Below, piece after piece: positions 5,851 through 13,987 of a stretch of DNA of 13,987 bases. Positions within the stretch are counted from its first letter, which is position 1. Each line of letters opens with the position of its first letter. A model generated the notes under the pieces. It had not been told where the DNA came from and made no database searches. It saw nothing but the letters and a program-made list of their open reading frames with translations. Source of the stretch: JBGRQB01 sp041725875 (GTDB lineage: Bacteria > Bacteroidota > Ignavibacteria > Ignavibacteriales > Melioribacteraceae); contig JBGRQB010000116.1 in assembly GCA_041725875.1 (NCBI GenBank), positions 1 through 13,987 of the forward strand, read 5' to 3'. Made by a program: the position numbers and the translations under genes.

Positions 5851-6258
5851 TTAATATGATATTTTTTCCGTTCCAATGGTAAATTTGTCGATACCAACGC
5901 CCTTGGCAGCATCCATTACTTTAATCACATTATCTATATTCACAGATTTATCAGCTCTGATTACAAGCATTCTGCCTTTGGCTTTTTTTGCAACCAGTTT
6001 TTCGAGTCTGGAAGGTAATGTGTTCCAGTTTGCTTCATCTTTGCCTACAAACATTTTTCCGCTTTCGGCAAGTGTAACAACCAACGGCGACGGAGCCTGT
6101 TGTTCGTTTGTTTTTGAGCCTGGCAATTTCACTTTAACTCCAGTCTGAACAACAAACTGCGAGGTAATAAGGAAAAATATTAACAGAAGCATCACAATAT
6201 CTGTCAGCGATGAAAAACTGAAAATAGAGAGGGGCTCATTTGACATTTTAAATTTCAT
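5851..6258 (-). CDS. exbD: ExbD/TolR family proton channel subunit
   Basis: 135 residues, the normal ExbD length. One membrane helix (about 17-37) follows the start and contains Asp20 in SLTDIVMLLLIFFLI, equivalent to Asp25 of E. coli ExbD, the proton-carrying residue. The periplasmic part has the usual ExbD features including VKLPGSK and the VIRADKSVNIDNVIKVMDAA segment near 97-118. A strong AGGTGA ribosome site (plus 6262-6267) overlaps the ExbB stop and lies 5 bp before the ATG. With ExbB it forms the motor that uses the proton gradient; TonB follows with no gap. Confidence 0.93.
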   Translation of the reverse strand: MKFKMSNEPLSIFSFSSLTDIVMLLLIFFLITSQFVVQTGVKVKLPGSKTNEQQAPSPLVVTLAESGKMFVGKDEANWNTLPSRLEKLVAKKAKGRMLVIRADKSVNIDNVIKVMDAAKGVGIDKFTIGTEKISY

Positions 6259-6265
6259 AATTCAC

Positions 6266-6922
6266 CTACAGTTCAATTTCCAATTCTTCGTCAGGTATAT
6301 CAGCAACTTTTCCGCGAGTTACTTCTTCAAGAGTGTCAACCACATCAGTTGATACAACTTCCATTTCCAGAACTATTTTTTTTACTTTACTGACAAGGAA
6401 ATTATAAAATGTGTAGGCAATAATACCAACTGCCAAACCAAAAGCAGTTGTTAATAATGCTTCCCAGATACCGCCGGCAAGATCGCTCGGGTTTGCGGCA
6501 CCTTCAAGGTTTTCTATCTGCATAAACGCCTGAATCATTCCGGTAACGGTTCCCAAAAACCCAAGCAACGGAGCAACACCGGAAATTGTGGCAAGAACCA
6601 TAAGTCCTTTTTCAAGCTTATTTATTTCTTGTCCGCCGGCACTTTCAATTGCTTCGCGAACTCTTTCATGTCCAAAATGATATTTTTTTAATCCTTTTCT
6701 AATAATATTAGAAGCGGGAGTTTTATGTTCGAGACAATATTCAATTGCATTTTGTATGTTTTTACGTTTCAGCATTCCACGAATCTTAACCATAAATGCC
6801 GGTTTTAATTTAGCTTTTCTAATTACAAAAACTCTTTCAATAATAATGGCAACCGCAATAATTGATGACAATAAAATCGGGATCATCAAATATCCGCCAG
6901 TAAACAAAATGCTATAATCCAT
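6266..6922 (-). CDS. exbB: ExbB/TolQ/MotA family motor protein
   Basis: 218 residues with three membrane helices near 10-33, 105-133 and 152-178 and a long cytoplasmic loop between the first two, as in ExbB/TolQ. The conserved APLLGFLGTVTGMIQAF (117-133) and the second helix motif GIWEALLTTAFGLAVGIIAY (151-170) carry the channel-lining threonines (Thr125 and Thr158/159, equivalent to the ExbB threonines). GAGGAAG (plus 6926-6932) is a strong ribosome site 3-5 bp before the start. It is the fourth gene of the operon, 12 bp after the HU-like/SPOR gene. The C-terminal tail (DEELEIEL) is acidic. Confidence 0.93.
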   Translation of the reverse strand: MDYSILFTGGYLMIPILLSSIIAVAIIIERVFVIRKAKLKPAFMVKIRGMLKRKNIQNAIEYCLEHKTPASNIIRKGLKKYHFGHERVREAIESAGGQEINKLEKGLMVLATISGVAPLLGFLGTVTGMIQAFMQIENLEGAANPSDLAGGIWEALLTTAFGLAVGIIAYTFYNFLVSKVKKIVLEMEVVSTDVVDTLEEVTRGKVADIPDEELEIEL

Positions 6923-6934
6923 TAACTTCCTCGA

Positions 6935-9115
6935 TTATCTTTTTATTTTATCAAAATTCTTTGCTTCCTGCAAGCTGTTAAAATTACCTACTCGTACTCT
7001 GTACCAGGTTCCGCCCAGACTTTTCAAAAAGACTTTAACAATAAAAACATTGTGTCCTTTTCGCATAAGTTTTTGAGCTTCTTTTTCTGCCTGAGATTTT
7101 TTTCTCCAGGATGAAATCTGAACACTATATTTATTACCCGATTTGTAAACTTGAGTTTTACCAATTTTTGTTTCTTTCGGGTTATCAACAAATTTCAATT
7201 TTCCTGTCTTAACAGGCGCAGTTTTCTTTTTATTATCTTTACCCGATTTTTGTTCCGTATTTTTTTTGACCGGGGGTTTAATTTCTGTATTCTGCTTCTT
7301 GTGTGTATCTTTTTTTACATCAGCCTTTTTATGCGATTTATTCTCAGGTGTTTTTTTCGTGTCATCTTTTTTATGAGAATCTTTGGCAATTGTTTTCTGA
7401 GGATCTTCTTTTAAAGTATCTTTTTTCTCTGTTTTTACGGAATCTTTATGAGCTAAATCTTTTGTTGAATCTTGTTGAACGGTATCGGCTACTGAGAGTC
7501 CGTACTCATCAAGCAAAGGATCACTAAGATCGATTTCCTGCGGAGTCATAAACATAAAATAATATACACCGCCTGCAGTTGAAAGAACAAACACTGCAAC
7601 AAGTACCCAGAAAAAGATTCCCATTTTCTGTTTTATTTTAGCCATAAATGATTGTTTAACATCCTTTTTTTGTAAGAGAGAGTCAAGTTTATCTTCTTTT
7701 TCTTTTGCCGGTTCTTCTTCGGAAGGAGTTTCTTCTTCACTTTTTTCTTCTGTTGTCTCGTCTTCAGATTTCTCTTCGTCACTTAATTCTTCTTCGAGAT
7801 TATGAAGATCTTCTTCTGCTTCCGCCCCTTCTTCCGAATCGTCAATTTCATCTTTCAACGATTCTTCCAGTTGATCAAACAGATCATCGCTGCTTTCTTC
7901 AATCTGATCTTCAATATTTACGTCACCATCTATATCATCTTCATCCTGATCAACAATTTCCTGCTTAAGTTCATCACCCCAGTCCCAGTCTTCCTCTGAA
8001 TTTTCTTCATTCTCTAAAATTTCTTTTAGTTCATCTTCGGAAAGTTCAAAATCATCTTCCTTTAATTCTTCTGACGGAGTTTCTCCACCACTTTCTTCTG
8101 TAAGATCTTCTTCTTTTATAAGATCATTTAACTGATCAATTTCCGAATCACTCAGTTCTAAATCTTCATCATCAGTGCTTTCCGGAATATCAAACTCATC
8201 AAGAGGATCGTCAGAACTTTCCTCCTGTAGATCATCAGTTAAAATATCATCTTCCGATAAATCAAAATTTTCAAGAAGTTCATCAGCCGCAGCTTCAATA
8301 TTATCTATCTCAGATTCAATTTCAGATTCTTCTTCCTTTGCTTCAACTTCACTTTCCTCAGAAACTTCTTCTATTGACTCAGGAGCTTCCTCTTCAGGTA
8401 ATTCAGTATCTGTTACCTCTTCATCAGTTATATCATTCTCAAACTCTTCTAATGCATCTAAAGCATCAAGTTCAGGAAAATCATCTTCTACTGATTCTGG
8501 TTCTGCAACAGCTTCTTCTTCAATCTGCTGTTCTTCACTTTCCTGCTGTTCTTCCAAATCACTGAATTTTTCATCCAGCACTATTTCTTCAAAAACTTCG
8601 TACTCCGAGTTTTCACCGGAATTAATAAAATCATCCCAGATATCAAAGTTTTCCAGATGATCTGATTTATCGAGCAGTTTATCAATCAGATCACCAATAG
8701 ATTTTCTGAGAAGAATATAACTGCTGTTGGCACTAAGTGAATCGTTGAGGTTTTCCGTTATCGGAACAACAGGTTTTTCAACTCCGATACTAAAAATATC
8801 ATCGCTGAATTCTAGAGGATTGGTTTTTCTTTTTTTTACATCAAATGTAAGATAAAGTGCTTCCGAATCTTTAACAAAAGGAGCAAACATCAGTTCGGTT
8901 TTGCTTTCTGTATCAACTCCCGGAAAGGTTTTCTTTACTCCTGTAAAAGGTTCTTCTTTTAACTGGAATATTCCGACCCCGGGCATTCTTAAGGCTTCAT
9001 CTAATTGCAGTCTTTCTGAAATTTTTTCAAGAAATATTTCAAAAGCCAGTTCATCCTTTGGTTTTGCAACGCCAAGAATTTCAGTTATTTTGTTGATTAA
9101 GTCTGCTTTGTTCAT
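6935..9115 (-). CDS. HU-like / acidic linker / TM / SPOR-domain protein
   Basis: 726 residues in four parts. Residues 1-95 have the HU/IHF fold pattern (MNKADLINKI, then RMPGVGIFQLKEEPFTG), but the arm motif GRNPxTG is missing, so DNA binding is uncertain; this resembles the bacterial HU-CCDC81-like module. Residues 181-470 are extremely acidic: 141 of 290 are Asp or Glu by my count. A membrane helix lies at 499-522 with basic residues before it, putting the acidic part in the cytoplasm. A basic, Lys-rich periplasmic spacer (about 550-640) leads to a C-terminal SPOR domain at 661-726 (NKYSVQISSW through GTWYRVRVGNFNSLQEAKNF), a fold that binds glycan strands lacking stem peptides at division sites. 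No clear ribosome site. Third gene of the operon, 41 bp after the barrel gene. Confidence 0.88.
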   Translation of the reverse strand: MNKADLINKITEILGVAKPKDELAFEIFLEKISERLQLDEALRMPGVGIFQLKEEPFTGVKKTFPGVDTESKTELMFAPFVKDSEALYLTFDVKKRKTNPLEFSDDIFSIGVEKPVVPITENLNDSLSANSSYILLRKSIGDLIDKLLDKSDHLENFDIWDDFINSGENSEYEVFEEIVLDEKFSDLEEQQESEEQQIEEEAVAEPESVEDDFPELDALDALEEFENDITDEEVTDTELPEEEAPESIEEVSEESEVEAKEEESEIESEIDNIEAAADELLENFDLSEDDILTDDLQEESSDDPLDEFDIPESTDDEDLELSDSEIDQLNDLIKEEDLTEESGGETPSEELKEDDFELSEDELKEILENEENSEEDWDWGDELKQEIVDQDEDDIDGDVNIEDQIEESSDDLFDQLEESLKDEIDDSEEGAEAEEDLHNLEEELSDEEKSEDETTEEKSEEETPSEEEPAKEKEDKLDSLLQKKDVKQSFMAKIKQKMGIFFWVLVAVFVLSTAGGVYYFMFMTPQEIDLSDPLLDEYGLSVADTVQQDSTKDLAHKDSVKTEKKDTLKEDPQKTIAKDSHKKDDTKKTPENKSHKKADVKKDTHKKQNTEIKPPVKKNTEQKSGKDNKKKTAPVKTGKLKFVDNPKETKIGKTQVYKSGNKYSVQISSWRKKSQAEKEAQKLMRKGHNVFIVKVFLKSLGGTWYRVRVGNFNSLQEAKNFDKIKR

Positions 9116-9156
9116 TTGTTAAATTAATTTTATCAATAAAAGATCACTTCAATATA

Positions 9157-10740
9157 TTACCATCTGTAATCAATTCCAAGAATTATATCCATTGGCTTTT
9201 CTTCGTAGCCGTTAAAGATATAATTTTTGCTATTAGCTATGTTGTTGATCTCTAAAGTTGCCGCAAGATTTTTCAGCAGCATATATTTAAATTTTACACC
9301 AAGATCGATATATGTATCAAGTTTATTTTTATTTGCAATATCAGTATAAGCACCTGAATAAAGTTTAAGTTTCGGGTTTATTTCAAGTCCAATTCTTGTA
9401 AGGTAGCTGTAGTTTAATTGTCCTGAAAAAGTTGGGTGATAAGGAACTTTATCATCATTGCTAAATGTAGCTTGTGAGAAGTTTAAAGAACCGTAGAATT
9501 TCCCCATTGGTCCCAAATGAAACAATGTATAAACTCCGCCGCTGATAATTTGTATATCATCGGCTGTTTTGAGATCAAACTTTCCTTTTGCAGCGGCATC
9601 ATCAAAAAATCCGTAATTATCTGATTTGGAGTAATCGACTGAAACTCCTGCTTCTACATATTTTTCATATTCATATTTCAGAGTTGCGTTAAAACGTGTT
9701 TTATGTTTGGTAAATAAATTGTCTGTGGTTCCAAGATTAAAATATTTATTCTTTTTAACAAAATCATAAATAGTGAAAAAATCAGCACCCGGATTATATT
9801 CTCCGTATAATGAAACTTCTTTGGATAATTTCATTTTAATGCCGGCATAAATTGAAAAGAGATTCAAATCATCTGCTTTGGAATAATTTACTCCTCCCTT
9901 AACAGAAATTTTTTCTGACAAAGCAAGTTTTGCATAAGCATTTCCTGATAAATAATCATAATTATCAGTGAGTGACAAATTATTTGTTAAATCTTGTTTT
10001 TTATACTCAGCAGAGGCTTTAACAGCAAAACGGGAAACATTAAACTCGACAAATGCTTTTGCATTAAAATATTTTTCTTCGAGTTTAATATTTTCTAATT
10101 CGTATGCTCTTCCTGAAAGTTCCAGACCAAAATTATATCCGCCCAAATTATGAACCAATTCAGCGCCGCCATATAAGTTTTTAGATTTTCTTTCCTGAGT
10201 TGGTGTTGCAGATCCGTAAAATTTATAGTCGTCTCTTTCAAAACCTGTTTTAAGACTAACTCTTAAACCAGGCAAAAATGATGAACTTCCGCTTACAAAA
10301 AAATCTGAATTAACTGATACTCCGGAAGTATTATATCCGGCGTTATCAATAAATTCACGATCGTTACTTCCCCATACTTTGGCGTTAAGCATTACGTGTC
10401 TGCTACTTAAAGTATATCTCAGGTTACCGACAGGAAGAGTATTAATACCAACTCCCACATTCAGAAATCCGTTATAGTCTCTGTTTACAAAATTTATATT
10501 TGTATCAGGCACAGAGATATTTGATAAAATAGAAATCTTAAAAGCATCAGGTGTTTTAGTCGGGAGAATAAATTCTTTTGACAATGTTGAGATTAAATCC
10601 GGCATCTTTTTATTAAGCGTTTTTATATCAACACTTCTTATTCCGGTAATAACAAAGTTAGGCAATTCAACCGATTGATTATTCTGAGCCAGAGTACATC
10701 CGGCAATTATCAGCAATGTTAAAATTATTTTTTTTATCAT
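9157..10740 (-). CDS. Outer-membrane beta-barrel protein with TonB-box-like N-terminus
   Basis: 527 residues. A signal peptide (residues 1-18, ending LAQ) precedes a segment reading VELPNFVITGIR (24-35), close to a TonB box (E-x-x-VVTG type). No plug domain follows: residues 80-527 are a run of amphipathic strands with alternating aromatic residues, turns rich in Asn/Asp/Gly, and end in DIILGIDYRW, a final aromatic residue expected for BAM assembly. The last strands (NSKNYIFNGYEEKPMDII) resemble the C-terminal strands of TonB-dependent receptors. The signal also contains a possible lipobox (IIAGC at 11-15), so lipidation cannot be excluded. Its ATG overlaps the TGA of the TPR gene (ATGA). The likely TonB partner in the outer membrane, or a plugless receptor remnant. 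Confidence 0.8.
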   Translation of the reverse strand: MIKKIILTLLIIAGCTLAQNNQSVELPNFVITGIRSVDIKTLNKKMPDLISTLSKEFILPTKTPDAFKISILSNISVPDTNINFVNRDYNGFLNVGVGINTLPVGNLRYTLSSRHVMLNAKVWGSNDREFIDNAGYNTSGVSVNSDFFVSGSSSFLPGLRVSLKTGFERDDYKFYGSATPTQERKSKNLYGGAELVHNLGGYNFGLELSGRAYELENIKLEEKYFNAKAFVEFNVSRFAVKASAEYKKQDLTNNLSLTDNYDYLSGNAYAKLALSEKISVKGGVNYSKADDLNLFSIYAGIKMKLSKEVSLYGEYNPGADFFTIYDFVKKNKYFNLGTTDNLFTKHKTRFNATLKYEYEKYVEAGVSVDYSKSDNYGFFDDAAAKGKFDLKTADDIQIISGGVYTLFHLGPMGKFYGSLNFSQATFSNDDKVPYHPTFSGQLNYSYLTRIGLEINPKLKLYSGAYTDIANKNKLDTYIDLGVKFKYMLLKNLAATLEINNIANSKNYIFNGYEEKPMDIILGIDYRW

Positions 10741-13709
10741 AATGTTTTCAATTTTTTATTTGCTTCTTTTCCAAATTCATCTTTAGGATGTTTTTTCTTA
10801 ACTGCTCTGAACATTTCACGAGCTTTTTTCCATTCTTTTATTTTGATGTAACAATCACCCAGTTTTAATAAAGAGCGTGTATACCATTCATCGTAACCCG
10901 GGAACACAGATCTTACTCTTACAAGAGCACTAATTGCATCATCATATTTTCCCTGTTCAAATAAAACAGCGCCGTAATTAAACTGAGCTTTTGCACCAAT
11001 ATCATCGTTTCTTATTTCGCCAAGAGTTTTTAATAACTCTTCGGATCTTTCATAATTTTTTCTTGCAAGTTCAATTAATCCCAATTCCAGTTTTGCTTTA
11101 TCCGCAAATACAGATTCGATATAATAAGAACTTAAATCATTGAAGATATCGTAAGCAGTTGCAACTTCACCTTTTTTAACATGTGAAAGAGCTTTTTCGT
11201 ATAACACTTCTGCATTTTTTTCAGGATTATCGAATTTATCCTGAACGTTTGAATATAACTGAATTGCCAAATCATAATTCTGATCAGCATTATATATTTT
11301 ACCAAGTTCAATTACAGCCGGCAATCCTACTTCTTTGTTTAGATACGAATCAGTAACAACCTTAAATGATTTGATTGCTTCTTCTTTTTGCTCAAGAGTA
11401 ACAAGCGATTTACCGAGCCAGAAAAATGCATCTGGTAAAAGTTTGCTATTCGGATATTTATTAATGAAATTCATATATGTGTCTCTTGCTTTATCGTAAG
11501 CTGAGAGACCATAAAAAATTTCACCGCGCTTCATTAAGATTTTATCGGCAAAGTCTTTGTTGTTATTCAGGTTAATGTAATTATCAATTACATTAACAGC
11601 CTCGGCTGTTTTATCCTGCGCCATATAACAAAATGAAATTCCGTTTATTGCATCAAAAGCATATTGAGTACCAGGATATTCATCGAGTAATTTGGAATAA
11701 TAAACAACTGCCGTGTCATAACTTCCCATATTGTAATATGAATCGCCAATGGAATATATTGCAAGAGGAGTAAGTTTTGAATCAGAATATTTTTCAAAAA
11801 TCTCTTCATATTCATTTATAGCAGCTTTATAATCAGGCTGCTGGAATTTTATCCATCCGCAGAAATATTGTGCCATATCAGAATATTTTGATCCAGGGAA
11901 TTTTTCCTGAAGCAATTTAAATTGTTCTGTTGCTGCTTCTCCCTCTCCATTTCTGAAAAGAGCTTGAGCATATTGATAATATGTGTAAGAATTATTTGCT
12001 TCTCTTCTGTTTCTTCTGAAAATATTTTTGAACATAGCACTCGATTTTTCGTAATCTTTGATTCCGAAATAGCTGTCAGCGAGTCTAAGTTTACAATCTA
12101 CAATATTTTTATCGTTTCTATATCTCTGGATATATTCATTAAAATAATAGGAAGCATTGGCAAAATCTTTTAAGTTGAAATAAGAATAAGCTTTGCCATA
12201 TAATGTTTGTCTGGTAATTGTTTGATCAGAAAAACTGATTTTATTGTAATGGCTCAAAGCCTTATTATAATTCTTTCTCAAAAAGCTGCACTCTGCCAGA
12301 TAAAACTGTACTTTATCTTTTTCAAACCTTGAATCTTCTTCACTTAATTCAGATAAAATTTCTTCAGAATTAATATGATCATTTATGAAAAACAGAGAGA
12401 CTGCTAATCCAAGTTTAGCTCTTCTTATAAGATCTTTTGGTAGATTATCAACATTTAGTGCACTTTCAAAATATTTTTCCGCTACACCATATTCTTTGCT
12501 GTTTAACGAGATTTCTCCAAGTAGTGTAAGAGACTTTCCAAACGCAACAACATCGTTTGATGATGAGAGTCCGGACAAAAACGTTCTGGCTTTATCAAAA
12601 TTATTATCATTGTAATAGATAAGAGCCATATTAAGTTTTGCCTGCGATGCATATTTATTGTTTGGATAGAGTGTTAAAAATCTGTCATAAATTTTTAATG
12701 CCGAGTTTTTATCTCCGTTAAATCTTTTAGCCTCTCCGCTCCAGAACAATGAAGCAGTACGAATTGTGTCTCCCGCTTCTTTTGCGAGTCTGTTAAAGAT
12801 TCTATACGCTTCTTCATATTCTTGAGTCTGGAAATTAACCCAGGCCAGGCTATAATTAATCTGATCCTTTGAACTTTCGTTGCTCAAGTTATCAAGAATT
12901 GATTTGTAACTTTTTTCAGCATTTTCATATTCTTTCAATTTGAAAAAAGCATTAGCCAGAACAAATTTAGCTTCCTGAATTAAATCAGGAGTAAGTTTGT
13001 TTATTAATTTGTCTGATAACTCAAGAACGGTTCTGTCGTATTCTTTAAGCTTGTAAAAACACAATCCGATACGAAGTTGAGTTCTGGGAGCCAGCTTGCT
13101 GTTATTATGATATGCAAGCAGTTCATCATAATATTTAACAGCTTTTTCGTAATCTCCTTTTTTCTCATAAACAGTTCCAAGAGTGTAGAGACTGTAATCA
13201 ATAAATTTGCTCTGATTATTTTTTGCTATCGACTGTAACAAAAAACTCTCAGCTTCGCTAAGAAGATTATCTCTTACAAAAGATTCTCCAATCCAGTAAA
13301 ATGTCTTTGGAACAAAATTACTTTCAGGATGATTTTCCAGGAGTCGGGTTAAAACATTTCTGGAATCTTCATATCTGCCAACCTGAAAATAGATTGTACC
13401 AAGTTTAAACAGTGCTTTATCAGCAAAGTTAGAAACCGGATGTTCTTCGATGAAGCTTTCCAGTTGAGCAGCGGCTCCGTCAATTTGATCGAGAGCTATT
13501 AGGCATTCAGCGGCAAAATAGCCGGAAGTGCCGTAATTGTTTTTGTCAGCATCCTTATTTTCATCAATCTGCTTAAACAAATAATACGCGGAAGAATAAT
13601 CACCCTGATGGTAAAAATTCATTGCCTTTGTATAGGTTTCATTGTTTATCTGTGAAAAAATAAAGGATGGTAATAATACAATAGATAAAATAAGTTTTTT
13701 CAATTTCAT
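10737..13709 (-). CDS. Giant periplasmic TPR protein (about two dozen repeats)
   Basis: 990 residues. A signal peptide (MKLKKLILSIVLLPSFIFSQ) has no lipobox cysteine, so the mature protein should be periplasmic or bound to the outer membrane. The rest is a near-continuous solenoid of TPR repeats of roughly 34-38 residues, readable in units such as ALFKLGTIYFQVGRYEDS, YSLYTLGTVYEKKGDYEKA and AIYSIGDSYYNMGSYDTA; by eye I count about two dozen. The repeat style is that of BamD/CpoB (YbgF)-like proteins, whose proline/glutamine spacing between the helix pairs (ENHPES, NKYPNS) is obvious here. Such proteins are scaffolds for outer-membrane machines. First gene of the six-gene operon; its TGA overlaps the ATG of the barrel gene by four bases. 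No ribosome site is visible before the start. Confidence 0.9.
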   Translation of the reverse strand: MKLKKLILSIVLLPSFIFSQINNETYTKAMNFYHQGDYSSAYYLFKQIDENKDADKNNYGTSGYFAAECLIALDQIDGAAAQLESFIEEHPVSNFADKALFKLGTIYFQVGRYEDSRNVLTRLLENHPESNFVPKTFYWIGESFVRDNLLSEAESFLLQSIAKNNQSKFIDYSLYTLGTVYEKKGDYEKAVKYYDELLAYHNNSKLAPRTQLRIGLCFYKLKEYDRTVLELSDKLINKLTPDLIQEAKFVLANAFFKLKEYENAEKSYKSILDNLSNESSKDQINYSLAWVNFQTQEYEEAYRIFNRLAKEAGDTIRTASLFWSGEAKRFNGDKNSALKIYDRFLTLYPNNKYASQAKLNMALIYYNDNNFDKARTFLSGLSSSNDVVAFGKSLTLLGEISLNSKEYGVAEKYFESALNVDNLPKDLIRRAKLGLAVSLFFINDHINSEEILSELSEEDSRFEKDKVQFYLAECSFLRKNYNKALSHYNKISFSDQTITRQTLYGKAYSYFNLKDFANASYYFNEYIQRYRNDKNIVDCKLRLADSYFGIKDYEKSSAMFKNIFRRNRREANNSYTYYQYAQALFRNGEGEAATEQFKLLQEKFPGSKYSDMAQYFCGWIKFQQPDYKAAINEYEEIFEKYSDSKLTPLAIYSIGDSYYNMGSYDTAVVYYSKLLDEYPGTQYAFDAINGISFCYMAQDKTAEAVNVIDNYINLNNNKDFADKILMKRGEIFYGLSAYDKARDTYMNFINKYPNSKLLPDAFFWLGKSLVTLEQKEEAIKSFKVVTDSYLNKEVGLPAVIELGKIYNADQNYDLAIQLYSNVQDKFDNPEKNAEVLYEKALSHVKKGEVATAYDIFNDLSSYYIESVFADKAKLELGLIELARKNYERSEELLKTLGEIRNDDIGAKAQFNYGAVLFEQGKYDDAISALVRVRSVFPGYDEWYTRSLLKLGDCYIKIKEWKKAREMFRAVKKKHPKDEFGKEANKKLKTL

Positions 13710-13761
13710 ATTATATAATCATTATTGTTTGCTTTTATACTAGAGACTTTATTTAAGGTTC

Positions 13762-13777
13762 CTGCTTAAAAAAGCAG
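13762..13777. repeat. Inverted repeat in the leader of the TPR/TonB operon
   Basis: CTGCTT at 13762-13767 and AAGCAG at 13772-13777 form a perfect 6-bp stem with a 4-nt loop, about 53 bp before the TPR start on the minus strand. No T-run follows on that strand, so it is not a terminator. It may be a short operator or a leader hairpin; no promoter could be placed with confidence in this very AT-rich stretch. Confidence 0.3.
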
Positions 13778-13940
13778 AACAAAGATATCATAAAATATAA
13801 TTATATAATATACAGAAAAAAGAGGATAAGTTTTTTGATATTTATTGCAAATCACTTTGAGTGGAAGTGAAAATATTCACAATTAAGAAAGGTAATTATA
13901 CGATTGACTTGTCCTAAAAAAGGTTGACAATAAAATTATA
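13778..13940. other. Gene-free AT-rich upstream region
   Basis: No ORF beyond about 12 codons on either strand and no ATG on the plus strand in the AT-rich part. The DNA between the operon start and the terminator is very AT-rich (many TATA-like strings around 13791-13812). It holds two copies of TTGAC (13904-13908 and 13924-13928) separated by an A-rich spacer. It presumably contains the promoter of the operon, or a short non-coding RNA ended by the hairpin at 13941-13967; neither is demonstrated. Confidence 0.4.
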
Positions 13941-13972
13941 AAACCTCTTGAGAAAAACGAGAGGTTTTTTTA
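13941..13972 (+). terminator. Strong intrinsic terminator hairpin at the right edge
   Basis: AAACCTCTTG at 13941-13950 pairs with CGAGAGGTTT at 13958-13967 (10 bp including one wobble), around a 7-nt A-rich loop, and runs into seven T residues. On the plus strand this is a textbook terminator although no plus-strand gene precedes it. On the minus strand the T tract is weaker (TTTATAATTTT), so it may also end a minus-strand gene lying beyond the right edge. Confidence 0.7.
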
Positions 13973-13987
13973 TTCCATATTTTTAGT

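Noticed and set aside
7240..7470. Possible tandem DNA repeat or CRISPR-like array in the lysine-rich linker
   Set aside because: It is low-complexity coding with irregular spacing; no identical repeats or unique spacers are found anywhere in the window.
7151..7527. Plus-strand ORFs opposite the Lys-rich periplasmic linker
   Set aside because: Low-complexity shadows of AAA/AAG codons, with Phe- and Leu-rich nonsense composition.
8175..8660. Plus-strand ORF of 161 residues, very serine-rich, inside the SPOR gene
   Set aside because: It is the antisense shadow of the Glu/Asp-rich linker; GAA/GAT codons read in reverse as TTC/ATC/TCT strings.

Overview
The window is AT-rich, gene-dense, and alternates strongly spaced Shine-Dalgarno sites with starts that have none. 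Its gene families (HU-like/SPOR fusion, giant TPR protein beside ExbB/ExbD/TonB, 6-bladed propeller, DUF2085) point to a Gram-negative, two-membrane bacterium of the Bacteroidota/Chlorobiota/Ignavibacteriota group. My best guess is Ignavibacteriota, by inference from gene families and style only.

Left edge (1-212): the 3' end of an unidentified + strand gene, interrupted in frame by a TAA at 43-45 and followed by a clean intrinsic terminator. Next comes a + strand operon (350-2639): a NemR/YxaF-type TetR repressor with a candidate sensing cysteine, a dihydroflavonol-reductase/methylglyoxal-reductase-like SDR, a 31-residue single-pass membrane protein too short for routine ORF calling, and a YdjM-like polytopic membrane protein. 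A TAGA..TCTA palindrome 22 bp before the repressor start is its probable operator. The group looks like an electrophile/aldehyde response unit.

Middle: tRNA-Gln(CTG) on the minus strand has its own promoter and a hairpin terminator. A small TPR lipoprotein gene (minus) follows. Divergent from it is a three-gene + strand operon (3414-5188): a secreted NHL-type propeller, a DUF2085 Cys/His membrane protein and another polytopic membrane protein, the last two both starting with TTG. A near-consensus promoter (TTGATT-17-TATAAT) drives it.

Right two thirds (13709 down to 5185, minus strand): one tight six-gene operon encoding a 990-residue periplasmic TPR protein, a plugless outer-membrane beta-barrel with a TonB-box-like N-terminus, a 726-residue HU-like/acidic/TM/basic/SPOR protein, then ExbB, ExbD and TonB. 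Together these could form a proton-motive-force-driven machine that spans the envelope, with an inner-membrane motor, a TonB shaft, an outer-membrane barrel, a peptidoglycan-binding SPOR protein and a TPR scaffold. This arrangement recalls Tol-Pal in logic but not in parts. It is the most interesting system in the window; the function is inference. The right edge holds a gene-free AT-rich leader and a strong terminator hairpin.
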